Shown here: piece after piece, positions 1 through 5,043 of the stretch | How the letters are laid out: every line of letters begins with the position of its first letter | How positions within the stretch are numbered: the first letter of the stretch is position 1 | Assembly (NCBI GenBank): GCA_036744635.1 | Contig: DAIOHQ010000208.1 | Location: forward strand, 1 to 8,929 | DNA: 8,929 nt | Reading direction: 5' to 3' | DNA from: DAIOHQ01 sp036744635 | GTDB lineage: Bacteria; Planctomycetota; Phycisphaerae; Tepidisphaerales; Tepidisphaeraceae | Notes under the pieces: generated by a model | What the model saw: the letters and a program-made list of their open reading frames with translations, nothing else | What the model was told of the DNA's origin: nothing | The model's database searches: none | Translations under genes and position numbers: made by a program

Positions 1-2
1 GC

Positions 3-152
3 GGGCTCAACCGTGTCTGGATTGGCTCCAAGGCCATTCCAAAAGATGTGTGGAAGAGCGAGGCGTACTCGCAGACCTGTGTCTTACTGCGTCGTTACGC
101 GGCACAGGTCTCGGAGTACCGCGACCTGTGGCACCCGGAAATTTCAAACTGA
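3..152 (+). CDS. Possible C-terminal end of an unidentified upstream gene (5' end outside the window)
   Basis: Reading frame 3 is open from the window edge to a TGA at 150-152 and gives 49 residues, beginning GLNRVWIGSKAIPKDVW and ending YRDLWHPEISN. By my count about 70 percent of its third codon positions are G or C, and the residue mix looks like a folded protein. The two other forward frames are also open here but read as arginine-, cysteine- and proline-rich shadow sequence. It does not resemble the C-terminus of MraZ, the usual neighbour of rsmH, and I do not recognise a family. The same stretch holds an imperfect inverted repeat (65-119), so the alternative is non-coding repeat DNA that happens to be open. 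Confidence 0.4.
   Translation, partial: GLNRVWIGSKAIPKDVWKSEAYSQTCVLLRRYAAQVSEYRDLWHPEISN
65..130. repeat. Imperfect inverted repeat with a third, directly repeated copy
   Basis: GTACTCGCAGACCTGTG (65-81) matches the reverse complement of 103-119 at 15 of 17 positions. The loop between them carries its own small stem, GCGT (89-92) with ACGC (97-100). A third, shorter copy, GTACCGCGACCTGTG, lies at 116-130 in direct orientation. Because 103-110 can pair with either 74-81 or 123-130, two mutually exclusive hairpins are possible. It lies inside the possible reading frame that ends at 152 and upstream of rsmH. It could be a dispersed palindromic repeat, an attenuator-like structure, or a chance feature of coding DNA. 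Confidence 0.5.
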
Positions 153-269
153 CCCATTGCCAAATCTGCGCTCGAAATCCCTTATCGCTTCTTACTACCG
201 GCAGCCACCTCCCGCTCCGTGCATCCATCCCCTTCCCCCGGCGTCTGCTCTCCCCGAAGATGATTGGCC

Positions 270-1223
270 ATGGATCTTCCCATCACCGGCCACGAACCTG
301 TCCTGCTGGATGAAGTGCTGGAGGCGCTCGATCCGCAACCGGGCAAGATCATCGTGGATTGCACGCTTGGGCGCGGCGGGCATGCGCTGGCGATCGCGCA
401 GCGGCTGGGGCCGGATGGGCTTCTGATTGGACTGGACGCCGATCCGCGCAATCTGCAATTCGCGGCCGGGCGGTTGAAAGGTGCGCCTTGCCGCACGCGA
501 TTGTTCCATGCAAATTTTGCCGAGCTTGGAGAAGTGTTGGAGGAGGCAGGAATCGTCGGCGCGCGGCCCGCGAGCGGGCCGGCTAAACGGGATGGGCTCG
601 TCGGTGGGGTCGATGGCATCCTTGCGGATTTGGGATTGAGCACCAACCAGCTCTTTGATGCCGAATACGGATTATCGTTCTCCCAGCCGATGGCGCTGGA
701 CATGCGCATCGACCCGCGTATCCGCCAATCAGCGGCCGATCTGGTCAACCATTTGAAGGAGGAGGACCTCGCCAACGTCCTATATAACAACGCACAGGAG
801 CGCTATTCCCGCAGAATTGCCAGAAAGATTGGCGATGCGCGGCGGCTCTCGCCGATTAACACTACGGACCGGCTGGCCGAACTCGTTCGCCAGGCGATCC
901 CGCCGCGGGGCGGAGCCCCGTCGAAGATTGATCCCGCTACCCGGACCTTCCTGGCACTGCGAATGGCGGTGAACCAGGAAATGGCAAACCTCGAGGCGCT
1001 GCTGAAGGCGGCCCCGAAGTTTTTGAAGCCGGCAGGACGGTTCGCGGTGATCAGTTTTCAGTCGATGGAAGATCGAGCGGTAAAGCAGGCGTTTCGGTCG
1101 GCGGAGCAGACCGGGCTTGTCAGCGTAGTGACGAAAAAGCCCCTCTCCCCCACCGACGCGGAAATCGCCGGCAACCCCCGATCCCGTTCCGCGAAACTTC
1201 GCGTGGCGGAAAAACGCCCATAG
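270..1223 (+). CDS. rsmH: 16S rRNA (cytosine1402-N4)-methyltransferase RsmH (MraW)
   Basis: RsmH uses S-adenosylmethionine to methylate N4 of C1402 in the P-site region of 16S rRNA. The 317 residues match the usual length (about 310). In order: the HEPVLLDEV head (8-16), SAM-binding motif DCTLGRGGH (30-38), acidic GLDADP (54-59), DGILADLGLS (115-124), LDMRID (143-148), the DPATRTFLALRMAVNQE helix (221-237), SFQSMEDR (262-269) and the NPRSRSAKLR tail (302-311). Two oddities stand out. The usual SFHSLEDR reads SFQSMEDR (His to Gln at 264), and about 17 extra residues (97-113) precede the DGILADLG strand. I chose ATG 270 over TTG 264 because it gives the normal head; an in-frame TGA at 261-263 rules out anything longer. 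No strong ribosome binding site is visible. It is the first recognisable gene of the division cluster, with the LysM gene 63 bases downstream. Confidence 0.98.
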   Translation: MDLPITGHEPVLLDEVLEALDPQPGKIIVDCTLGRGGHALAIAQRLGPDGLLIGLDADPRNLQFAAGRLKGAPCRTRLFHANFAELGEVLEEAGIVGARPASGPAKRDGLVGGVDGILADLGLSTNQLFDAEYGLSFSQPMALDMRIDPRIRQSAADLVNHLKEEDLANVLYNNAQERYSRRIARKIGDARRLSPINTTDRLAELVRQAIPPRGGAPSKIDPATRTFLALRMAVNQEMANLEALLKAAPKFLKPAGRFAVISFQSMEDRAVKQAFRSAEQTGLVSVVTKKPLSPTDAEIAGNPRSRSAKLRVAEKRP

Positions 1224-1274
1224 CCAGTGGCCGCAATCGGCGCTGGCACGATAGGTTCCAGCAGGCAGCATTTG

Positions 1275-1280
1275 TCGAGG
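1275..1280 (+). promoter_or_regulatory. Ribosome binding site that fixes the LysM gene start
   Basis: TCGAGG ends six bases before ATG 1287. This supports ATG 1287 over the longer in-frame GTG 1227, which lies three bases after the rsmH stop. The extra 20 residues from the GTG (AAIGAGTIGSSRQHLS...) do not look like part of the family. Confidence 0.6.
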
Positions 1281-1286
1281 TTTGCC

Positions 1287-2288
1287 ATGACGCGAGAGAC
1301 GAAAATCGGGCTTCTGGTTGGTTTGGCTTTCATTATCGTGATCGGCATCCTGTTGTCCGACCACCTCACCAGCGCCACCGAGCCTCCGCAGGCGGCGCTG
1401 CTGAATGCGGGAGACACGGTTCGCAGGGCAGTCAACACGCCGGGCACCAGCCGCCAGCCGAATGCCGGGCAGGTGAATCCAACCCAGAGCGCGCCCGAAC
1501 AGCAGGTGCTGACCGGCGAGGATGTCAAGCCCAGGCCGTCGGTGTCGCAGATCAAGATTGGCCCGGGGACGGTGACGCCGGCGGGGAACAACGGCGTCGC
1601 GGTGGGACCGAGTAACGCTGGTAACCAGCAGAGCGTTACGCCGGCCAACGATCAATCGCAAAATATGCAGGTGGCGACGAATGACCAGCAGACACATGCC
1701 ACGGAGCCGGATCAGCGCATCGCGGCCGGTGGCGGGGCAATTGTGCCGGTCAACGGCGCGAATGGCGCGAATTCTTCTGGTGTGAGCAGTCCGCGGGGCG
1801 CAGCATCGAACGACAACAGCCGCGGCAACGCCACCTTGGCCGCGGGACGGGAATATAAGGCGCAGCCTGGGGATAGCCTGACGAAGATCGCCCGGGAGAA
1901 CAAGATCACCAAGGCGGCGCTCATCAAGGTGAACCCGGATTTGAAGGCCAACCCGGACCTGATCGTGGTGGGGAAGAGCTACATAATTCCGCCGGTGGAA
2001 GCGGTGGCCGTGACTCCCGCGAGCGGAGCGGCGCCGACCCCCGCGCCGGCGCCTTCGCCGATCGCGAGCAATCGCAATGCCCCGTCGCAGCCGGTGTCGA
2101 TGTATTCAGTGAAGAAGGGGGACACGCTGTGGCGGATCGCGACGGATATCCTGGGAGATGCCAATCAACTGGCCACGTTGAAAGAGCTGAATAAAGATGT
2201 GCTTCGCGGGCAGAACCGGGACGTGGTGGTGGAGAACATGAAGCTGCGTTTGCCGGCCAAGCCTTCGGTGGCGAGCGTGGAGCCGTAA
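1287..2288 (+). CDS. Membrane-anchored protein with two LysM domains, in the division cluster
   Basis: This 333-residue protein is predicted to bind peptidoglycan glycan chains from the outer face of the inner membrane. A short basic head (MTRETK) leads into one hydrophobic segment (about 7-23), which I read as an uncleaved signal anchor. A long linker rich in Asn, Gln, Gly, Ala, Pro and Thr (about 25-185) follows. LysM 1 spans about 189-236 (EYKAQPGDSLTKIARENKIT, then VNPDLKANPDLIVVGKSYIIP). A second Pro/Ala linker leads to LysM 2 at about 272-325 (YSVKKGDTLWRIATDILGD, then LKELNKDVL and MKLRLPA). The P/KGD-[ST]-L and closing I/L-x-L/I-P signatures of LysM are clear in both. No enzymatic domain is present, so I infer a scaffold or tether. 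Its place between rsmH and ftsL suggests a role at the septum or growing wall. The three palindromes that follow could separate it transcriptionally from ftsL. Confidence 0.93.
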   Translation: MTRETKIGLLVGLAFIIVIGILLSDHLTSATEPPQAALLNAGDTVRRAVNTPGTSRQPNAGQVNPTQSAPEQQVLTGEDVKPRPSVSQIKIGPGTVTPAGNNGVAVGPSNAGNQQSVTPANDQSQNMQVATNDQQTHATEPDQRIAAGGGAIVPVNGANGANSSGVSSPRGAASNDNSRGNATLAAGREYKAQPGDSLTKIARENKITKAALIKVNPDLKANPDLIVVGKSYIIPPVEAVAVTPASGAAPTPAPAPSPIASNRNAPSQPVSMYSVKKGDTLWRIATDILGDANQLATLKELNKDVLRGQNRDVVVENMKLRLPAKPSVASVEP

Positions 2289-2305
2289 GACGAATGCGGG
2301 GTTGG

Positions 2306-2398
2306 GCACGGGTTGGAAACCCGTGCTACGGGGAAGAGAAGAGCGCTGCGCTTCTGATGCATGGGCTGGTAGCCCATGCCACGGGCGGGACGCCCGTG
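2306..2398. repeat. Row of three short palindromes between genes (CACGGG/CCCGTG type)
   Basis: There are three near-perfect hairpins with three-base loops. GCACGGGTT (2306-2314) pairs with AACCCGTGC (2318-2326) around GGA. GCATGGGCT (2359-2367) pairs with AGCCCATGC (2371-2379) around GGT. CACGGGCG (2380-2387) pairs with CGCCCGTG (2391-2398) around GGA. Two are followed by CTAC. From general knowledge, palindromes of this kind are abundant between genes in planctomycete and verrucomicrobial genomes and cause spurious predicted peptides. They may act as transcript-end or RNA-stability elements, but none has a T-run like a classical terminator. The ATG at 2376 lies inside the second palindrome, so a start there for the next gene is an artefact. 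Confidence 0.88.
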
Positions 2399-2420
2399 CT
2401 ACCTACAAGTCATCGACGCC

Positions 2421-2711
2421 ATGCTTAAACTGCTCATTTGTCTCGTCAGCGCGCTGGTTCTCGCGGTGGTGACGCTGCAGATTCGCCAGCAGCGGCTGGA
2501 GTTGAATCACCAGGCCAACGTGCTGCACAACCAGATCGAGGCCCAGCAGGCGAAGCTCTGGAGCCAGCAGCTTCAGATCGCGGTCTTCACCGCCCCCAAC
2601 GCGATCGTTCACACCGTGGATAACCAGCATCTCAAGCTGGTGCCCGAATCCCCCCTGCCGCCGGCCAAGTCCCTCTGGCTGGACGTGCGCGGCAACTCCG
2701 ACGCGGAGTAA
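2421..2711 (+). CDS. ftsL: FtsL-like bitopic division protein
   Basis: A 96-residue protein with the FtsL layout: almost no cytoplasmic head (MLK), one hydrophobic segment (about 3-20), then a Gln- and Leu-rich coiled coil (about 22-53, IRQQRLELNHQANVLHNQIE onward) and a short extracytoplasmic tail. In other bacteria FtsL pairs with FtsB through this coiled coil and activates the FtsW-FtsI septal synthase. Family sequence is poorly conserved, so the call rests on topology, size and position directly before ftsI. A DivIC/FtsB-like protein is the alternative. I chose ATG 2421 because an earlier in-frame ATG (2376) lies in a palindromic repeat and would put a polar stretch before the membrane segment. 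No good ribosome binding site is visible. Confidence 0.75.
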   Translation: MLKLLICLVSALVLAVVTLQIRQQRLELNHQANVLHNQIEAQQAKLWSQQLQIAVFTAPNAIVHTVDNQHLKLVPESPLPPAKSLWLDVRGNSDAE

Positions 2712-2770
2712 GCAGCGTTCGTTCTCCACCAGCATGCAGGTTTCGTTTCAGCGCACGCAATTCTTTCGGA

Positions 2771-2787
2771 GGGTGCTCACGCGAAAA
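2771..2787 (+). repeat. Leader motif GGGTGCTCACGNGAAAA, copy 1 (upstream of ftsI)
   Basis: GGGTGCTCACGCGAAAA begins 72 bases before the ftsI ATG. A copy with one mismatch in 17 lies at 4938-4954 upstream of the FkbM gene. Both are in the same orientation and outside the main + strand genes. It could be a protein-binding site, a promoter part or a dispersed repeat; I do not recognise it. Confidence 0.55.
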
Positions 2788-2812
2788 AGTTGGCGGCCGG
2801 CTGTCGCGGGTG

Positions 2813-2826
2813 CCGATAGTTATCGG
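2813..2826. promoter_or_regulatory. Palindrome CCGATAGTTATCGG just before the ftsI ribosome binding site
   Basis: CCGATA (2813-2818) is the exact reverse complement of TATCGG (2821-2826), with two bases between. It ends four bases before the AAGGA ribosome binding site. It could be an operator or an RNA hairpin that limits ribosome access. Its function is inferred from position only. Confidence 0.4.
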
Positions 2827-2829
2827 ACG

Positions 2830-2834
2830 AAGGA
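2830..2834 (+). promoter_or_regulatory. Ribosome binding site of ftsI
   Basis: AAGGA lies eight bases before ATG 2843, a good spacing. It decides for ATG 2843 over the in-frame GTG 2810, which would add 11 residues without family character. Confidence 0.8.
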
Positions 2835-2842
2835 CATTGTCT

Positions 2843-4699
2843 ATGCTGATTTTTTCTTCCAGACGGGCGGCGGGGGTGATGATCGTGGTGGGGATTCTGT
2901 TCTTGGCGCTGATGGGGCGGGTGGCCTATCTGCAGACTTATGGGCGGCAGCAGTCGGGGCGGTCGGCGGACCGGCAGCAGCATCTGACCGACATCCTGCT
3001 TTCGCGGCGCGGGGGGATTTTTGATTCCACCGGCTGCCTGATGGCCGGGACGGTGCAATCGAGCACGCTGTTCATCGATCCCAAGTTCATGCAGGAATCG
3101 TTCCAGTCCGAAGGCCACAGCCTCGTGGAGATGGACGATGCCATCGCCAAGATCAGCAAGCTGCTGGACAAGGATTCATTCGAGATCAGCCAGCTTCTGA
3201 GCGACCGCTCGGAAAGCCGGTATCTGAAGATCGCGGAAAACGTGGACGACGATGTGGTGAAGGCGATCGAGAAGATGAGCCTTCCCGGAATCGGCTTCAC
3301 ACCGACCAACCGGCGGTTCTATCCGATGGGATCGATCGGGGCGCACCTGCTGGGCGGAACCGGGGCGGATGGGCATGGGCTGGAAGGGCTCGAGCTGCAA
3401 TTCGACAAGATGCTGGCGGGGAAGGACGGCCGCAAGGAGACCCTGAAGGATGCGCGGCGGCGGCCGATCGCCACGGCCGCGGAGGATTACATTCCCGCCC
3501 AGCATGGCCAGCACCTGGTGCTGACGATTGACTCGAACATTCAGATGATCGCCGAGCAGGAGCTGGCCGCGAGCTGCCAGCACGTTCATGCCAAGCGCGG
3601 CGAAGTGATCGTGATGGACCCGCAGACCGGCAACGTGCTGGCGCTGGCGAACTGGCCGACCTTCAACCCGCAGAACCTCGATGATTCGCTGCCGGAAACG
3701 CGGCGCGACCGCTGCCTGACCGATCCGTATGAGCCGGGGTCGACGATCAAGCCGTTCATCGCCGGGCCGGCACTGGCGTGGAACATCACCCGGCCCAACG
3801 AAATCTGGCCGATTCATGGCCCCCACTACACGACGCCCTATGGCCGGCACGTGACGGATGTACACGGCTATGACTCGCTGGCGATGTGGGATGTGCTGGT
3901 GAAGTCGAGCAACATCGGGATGAGCATGCTCGGCGAACGGATGGGGAACGCCCGGCTCTACCAGGCGGTGACCAGCTTTGGGTTTGGCCGGCGGACGGGC
4001 ATTGAGATGCCCGGCGAAGATCCTGGCCGGGTCAACCCGCTGCGTAAGTGGACCAAGTACAGCACCGAGTCGGTGTCACAGGGATATGAGATCATGGTGA
4101 CGCCGCTGCAATTGGCGCGGGCGTTCTGCACCTACGCCAACGGCGGCCGTCTGGTGACGCCGCACCTGCTGAATGGCACGCTGGAGAGCGACGGCGGGGT
4201 GGCATCCCGTGAAGGATCGCGTGAGTTGAAGCTGATGCCGCAGGTGCTGGACGCGTACACGGCGGCGCAGATGAAGCGGATTTTGTGCGATGTAGTGATT
4301 CGCGGCACGGCCATAGGGGCGCGCAGCCGGCTGTGGAATATCGCAGGGAAGACCGGCACCGCGTATATCAGCGAAGGCCGGGGCGGATATAGCGAATCCA
4401 AGTTCACCAGCAGCTTCATTGGCATGGCGCCGGCCGAGAGCCCGCGGCTGGTGGTGGCCTTCATTGTTCACGAGCCGGACCGCAAGATCGCGCACTATGG
4501 CGGCACGGTCGCCGCGCCCGGCGCGAGCAAGCTGCTGGAACGCTCATTGACGTATCTGCAGGTGCCGGAGTCACCCGACCTGCCGGTTCCCCCGCCGCAG
4601 ATCGCAAACGTGCTGTATAACTATGATGCAAAGCAGTATCAGAAGCCGAAGGAAAAGAAGACCGCCGAGCGCGAAGCGGTAGTGACGGCGGCGGAGTGA
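2843..4699 (+). CDS. ftsI: Peptidoglycan D,D-transpeptidase FtsI (class B penicillin-binding protein)
   Basis: FtsI cross-links septal peptidoglycan stems and works with the FtsW glycosyltransferase. The 618-residue protein has a short cytoplasmic head and one membrane anchor (about 9-28). A dimerisation/pedestal domain starts at RRGGIFD (about 55-61) and continues through FYPMGSIGAHLLGGTG and the GLEGLELQFDKMLAGKDG block. The transpeptidase domain begins near QHLVLTID. All three active-site motifs are present: S300-T-I-K303 in EPGSTIKPF, S355-S-N357 in KSSNIG, and K503-T-G505 in AGKTGTAYI. No PASTA repeats follow; the tail is a charged, Lys/Glu-rich 30 or so residues. It follows the FtsL-like gene by 131 bases that hold a repeated 17-base motif, a palindrome and a strong ribosome binding site, so it may have its own control. 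The usual next genes, murE and murF, are missing. Start at ATG 2843 is chosen from the AAGGA spacing. Confidence 0.97.
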   Translation: MLIFSSRRAAGVMIVVGILFLALMGRVAYLQTYGRQQSGRSADRQQHLTDILLSRRGGIFDSTGCLMAGTVQSSTLFIDPKFMQESFQSEGHSLVEMDDAIAKISKLLDKDSFEISQLLSDRSESRYLKIAENVDDDVVKAIEKMSLPGIGFTPTNRRFYPMGSIGAHLLGGTGADGHGLEGLELQFDKMLAGKDGRKETLKDARRRPIATAAEDYIPAQHGQHLVLTIDSNIQMIAEQELAASCQHVHAKRGEVIVMDPQTGNVLALANWPTFNPQNLDDSLPETRRDRCLTDPYEPGSTIKPFIAGPALAWNITRPNEIWPIHGPHYTTPYGRHVTDVHGYDSLAMWDVLVKSSNIGMSMLGERMGNARLYQAVTSFGFGRRTGIEMPGEDPGRVNPLRKWTKYSTESVSQGYEIMVTPLQLARAFCTYANGGRLVTPHLLNGTLESDGGVASREGSRELKLMPQVLDAYTAAQMKRILCDVVIRGTAIGARSRLWNIAGKTGTAYISEGRGGYSESKFTSSFIGMAPAESPRLVVAFIVHEPDRKIAHYGGTVAAPGASKLLERSLTYLQVPESPDLPVPPPQIANVLYNYDAKQYQKPKEKKTAEREAVVTAAE

Positions 4700-4709
4700 A
4701 GGCCTCTCT

Positions 4710-4877
4710 CTACTCCTCCGTTGGCGGCTGATAGATGCGAATCCGGCCTGGTTCAACCGACCAAAGCTTCCCGTGAAGCTCGTTAGTTCTTATAGCTTCC
4801 AATAGCGTTAGCACCAGGCGCAGCTCAAATGAATCTCCGCCGCGGCCGGCACTGAACGCGATGGACTTCAGCTCACT
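4710..4877 (-). CDS. Small - strand open frame, protein-like, start unclear (possible gene remnant)
   Basis: The - strand is open for 55 codons, from just after an in-frame TGA (4880-4878) to TAG (4712-4710). It reads SELKSIAFSAGRGGDSFELR (first 20 residues), then a hydrophobic helix-like run LVLTLLEAIR, then a C-terminus containing LHGKLWSVEPGRIRIYQPP. This looks like real protein, not shadow sequence. It has no ATG, GTG or TTG start; CTG at 4871 is the only near-start. One frameshift near 4875-4880 would join it to the - strand frame with ATG 4927 that reads MCRPAVIPQKQQVQVNE, giving about 70 residues. It may therefore be a decayed gene or use an unusual start. It points tail to tail at ftsI, with 10 bases between the stops. 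I do not recognise the family; a RelE/HigB-like resemblance of the GRIRIY end is too weak to claim. Confidence 0.42.
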   Translation of the reverse strand, partial: SELKSIAFSAGRGGDSFELRLVLTLLEAIRTNELHGKLWSVEPGRIRIYQPPTEE

Positions 4878-4937
4878 TCATTCACCTGAACTTGCTGCTT
4901 TTGGGGGATAACAGCGGGCCGGCACATCCTGATTGCG

Positions 4938-4954
4938 GGGTGCTCACGTGAAAA
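4938..4954 (+). repeat. Leader motif GGGTGCTCACGNGAAAA, copy 2 (upstream of the FkbM gene)
   Basis: GGGTGCTCACGTGAAAA differs from the copy at 2771-2787 at one base. It lies 106 bases before the FkbM start and 21 bases before the extended -10 candidate, a distance at which an activator could sit. This position is the main reason to consider a regulatory role. Confidence 0.55.
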
Positions 4955-4974
4955 CAGGAATTGTGAAGTCATCG

Positions 4975-4983
4975 TGCTACAAT
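4975..4983 (+). promoter_or_regulatory. Extended -10 promoter candidate for the FkbM and glycosyltransferase genes
   Basis: TGCTACAAT fits the extended -10 form TGnTATAAT with one mismatch. No good -35 hexamer lies 16 to 18 bases upstream, which an extended -10 does not strictly need. Transcription would start near 4990, about 54 bases before ATG 5044, consistent with that start and against the earlier in-frame GTG positions. Confidence 0.38.
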
Positions 4984-4990
4984 GCGCACT

Positions 4991-5006
4991 CCAACTGCGG
5001 AGTTGG
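4991..5006. promoter_or_regulatory. Hairpin at the predicted 5' end of the FkbM transcript
   Basis: CCAACT (4991-4996) pairs exactly with AGTTGG (5001-5006) around the tetraloop GCGG. If the -10 at 4978-4983 is real, this stem sits at the very 5' end of the RNA, where such stems often protect messages. No T-run follows, so it is not a terminator. Confidence 0.4.
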
Positions 5007-5043
5007 TGGGCCCAATAGAATCGATCGGCGGAGTTTCTCGAAG

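Larger units (their letters stand above)
4700..5043. other. 344-base gap between ftsI and the FkbM gene
   Basis: No + strand gene is convincing here. The left half carries a protein-like open frame on the - strand (4710-4877). The right half carries the second copy of the GGGTGCTCACG motif (4938-4954), an extended -10 candidate (4975-4983) and a hairpin (4991-5006). The gap marks the border between the division cluster and the glycan genes. Confidence 0.7.

Noticed and set aside
157..187. rsmH promoter built on TTGCCA (157-162)
   Set aside because: No hexamer near TATAAT lies 16 to 18 bases downstream; the best, CTTATC, matches poorly.
1227..1286. N-terminal extension of the LysM protein from GTG 1227
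   Set aside because: The extra residues lack family character, and a ribosome binding site sits before ATG 1287, where the typical head MTRETKIGLL begins.
2016..2026. CCCGCGAGCGG shared between rsmH (568-578) and the LysM gene
   Set aside because: An 11-base GC-rich match is expected by chance, and the second copy lacks the palindromic context.
2376..2420. N-terminal extension of the FtsL-like protein from ATG 2376
   Set aside because: It is translated from the palindromic repeat (MPRAGRPCYL...), a common kind of spurious start, and would put a polar stretch before the membrane segment.
2734..3024. Small + strand frame overlapping the start of ftsI
   Set aside because: It is a shadow frame with Gly/Asp-rich, repeat-like composition, and ftsI in another frame is certain.
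4765..4790. AGCTTC-CCGT-GAAGCT hairpin as an ftsI terminator
   Set aside because: The stem is only 6 bp, the following bases are only mildly T-rich, and it lies inside the protein-like - strand frame, where it encodes E-L-H-G-K-L.
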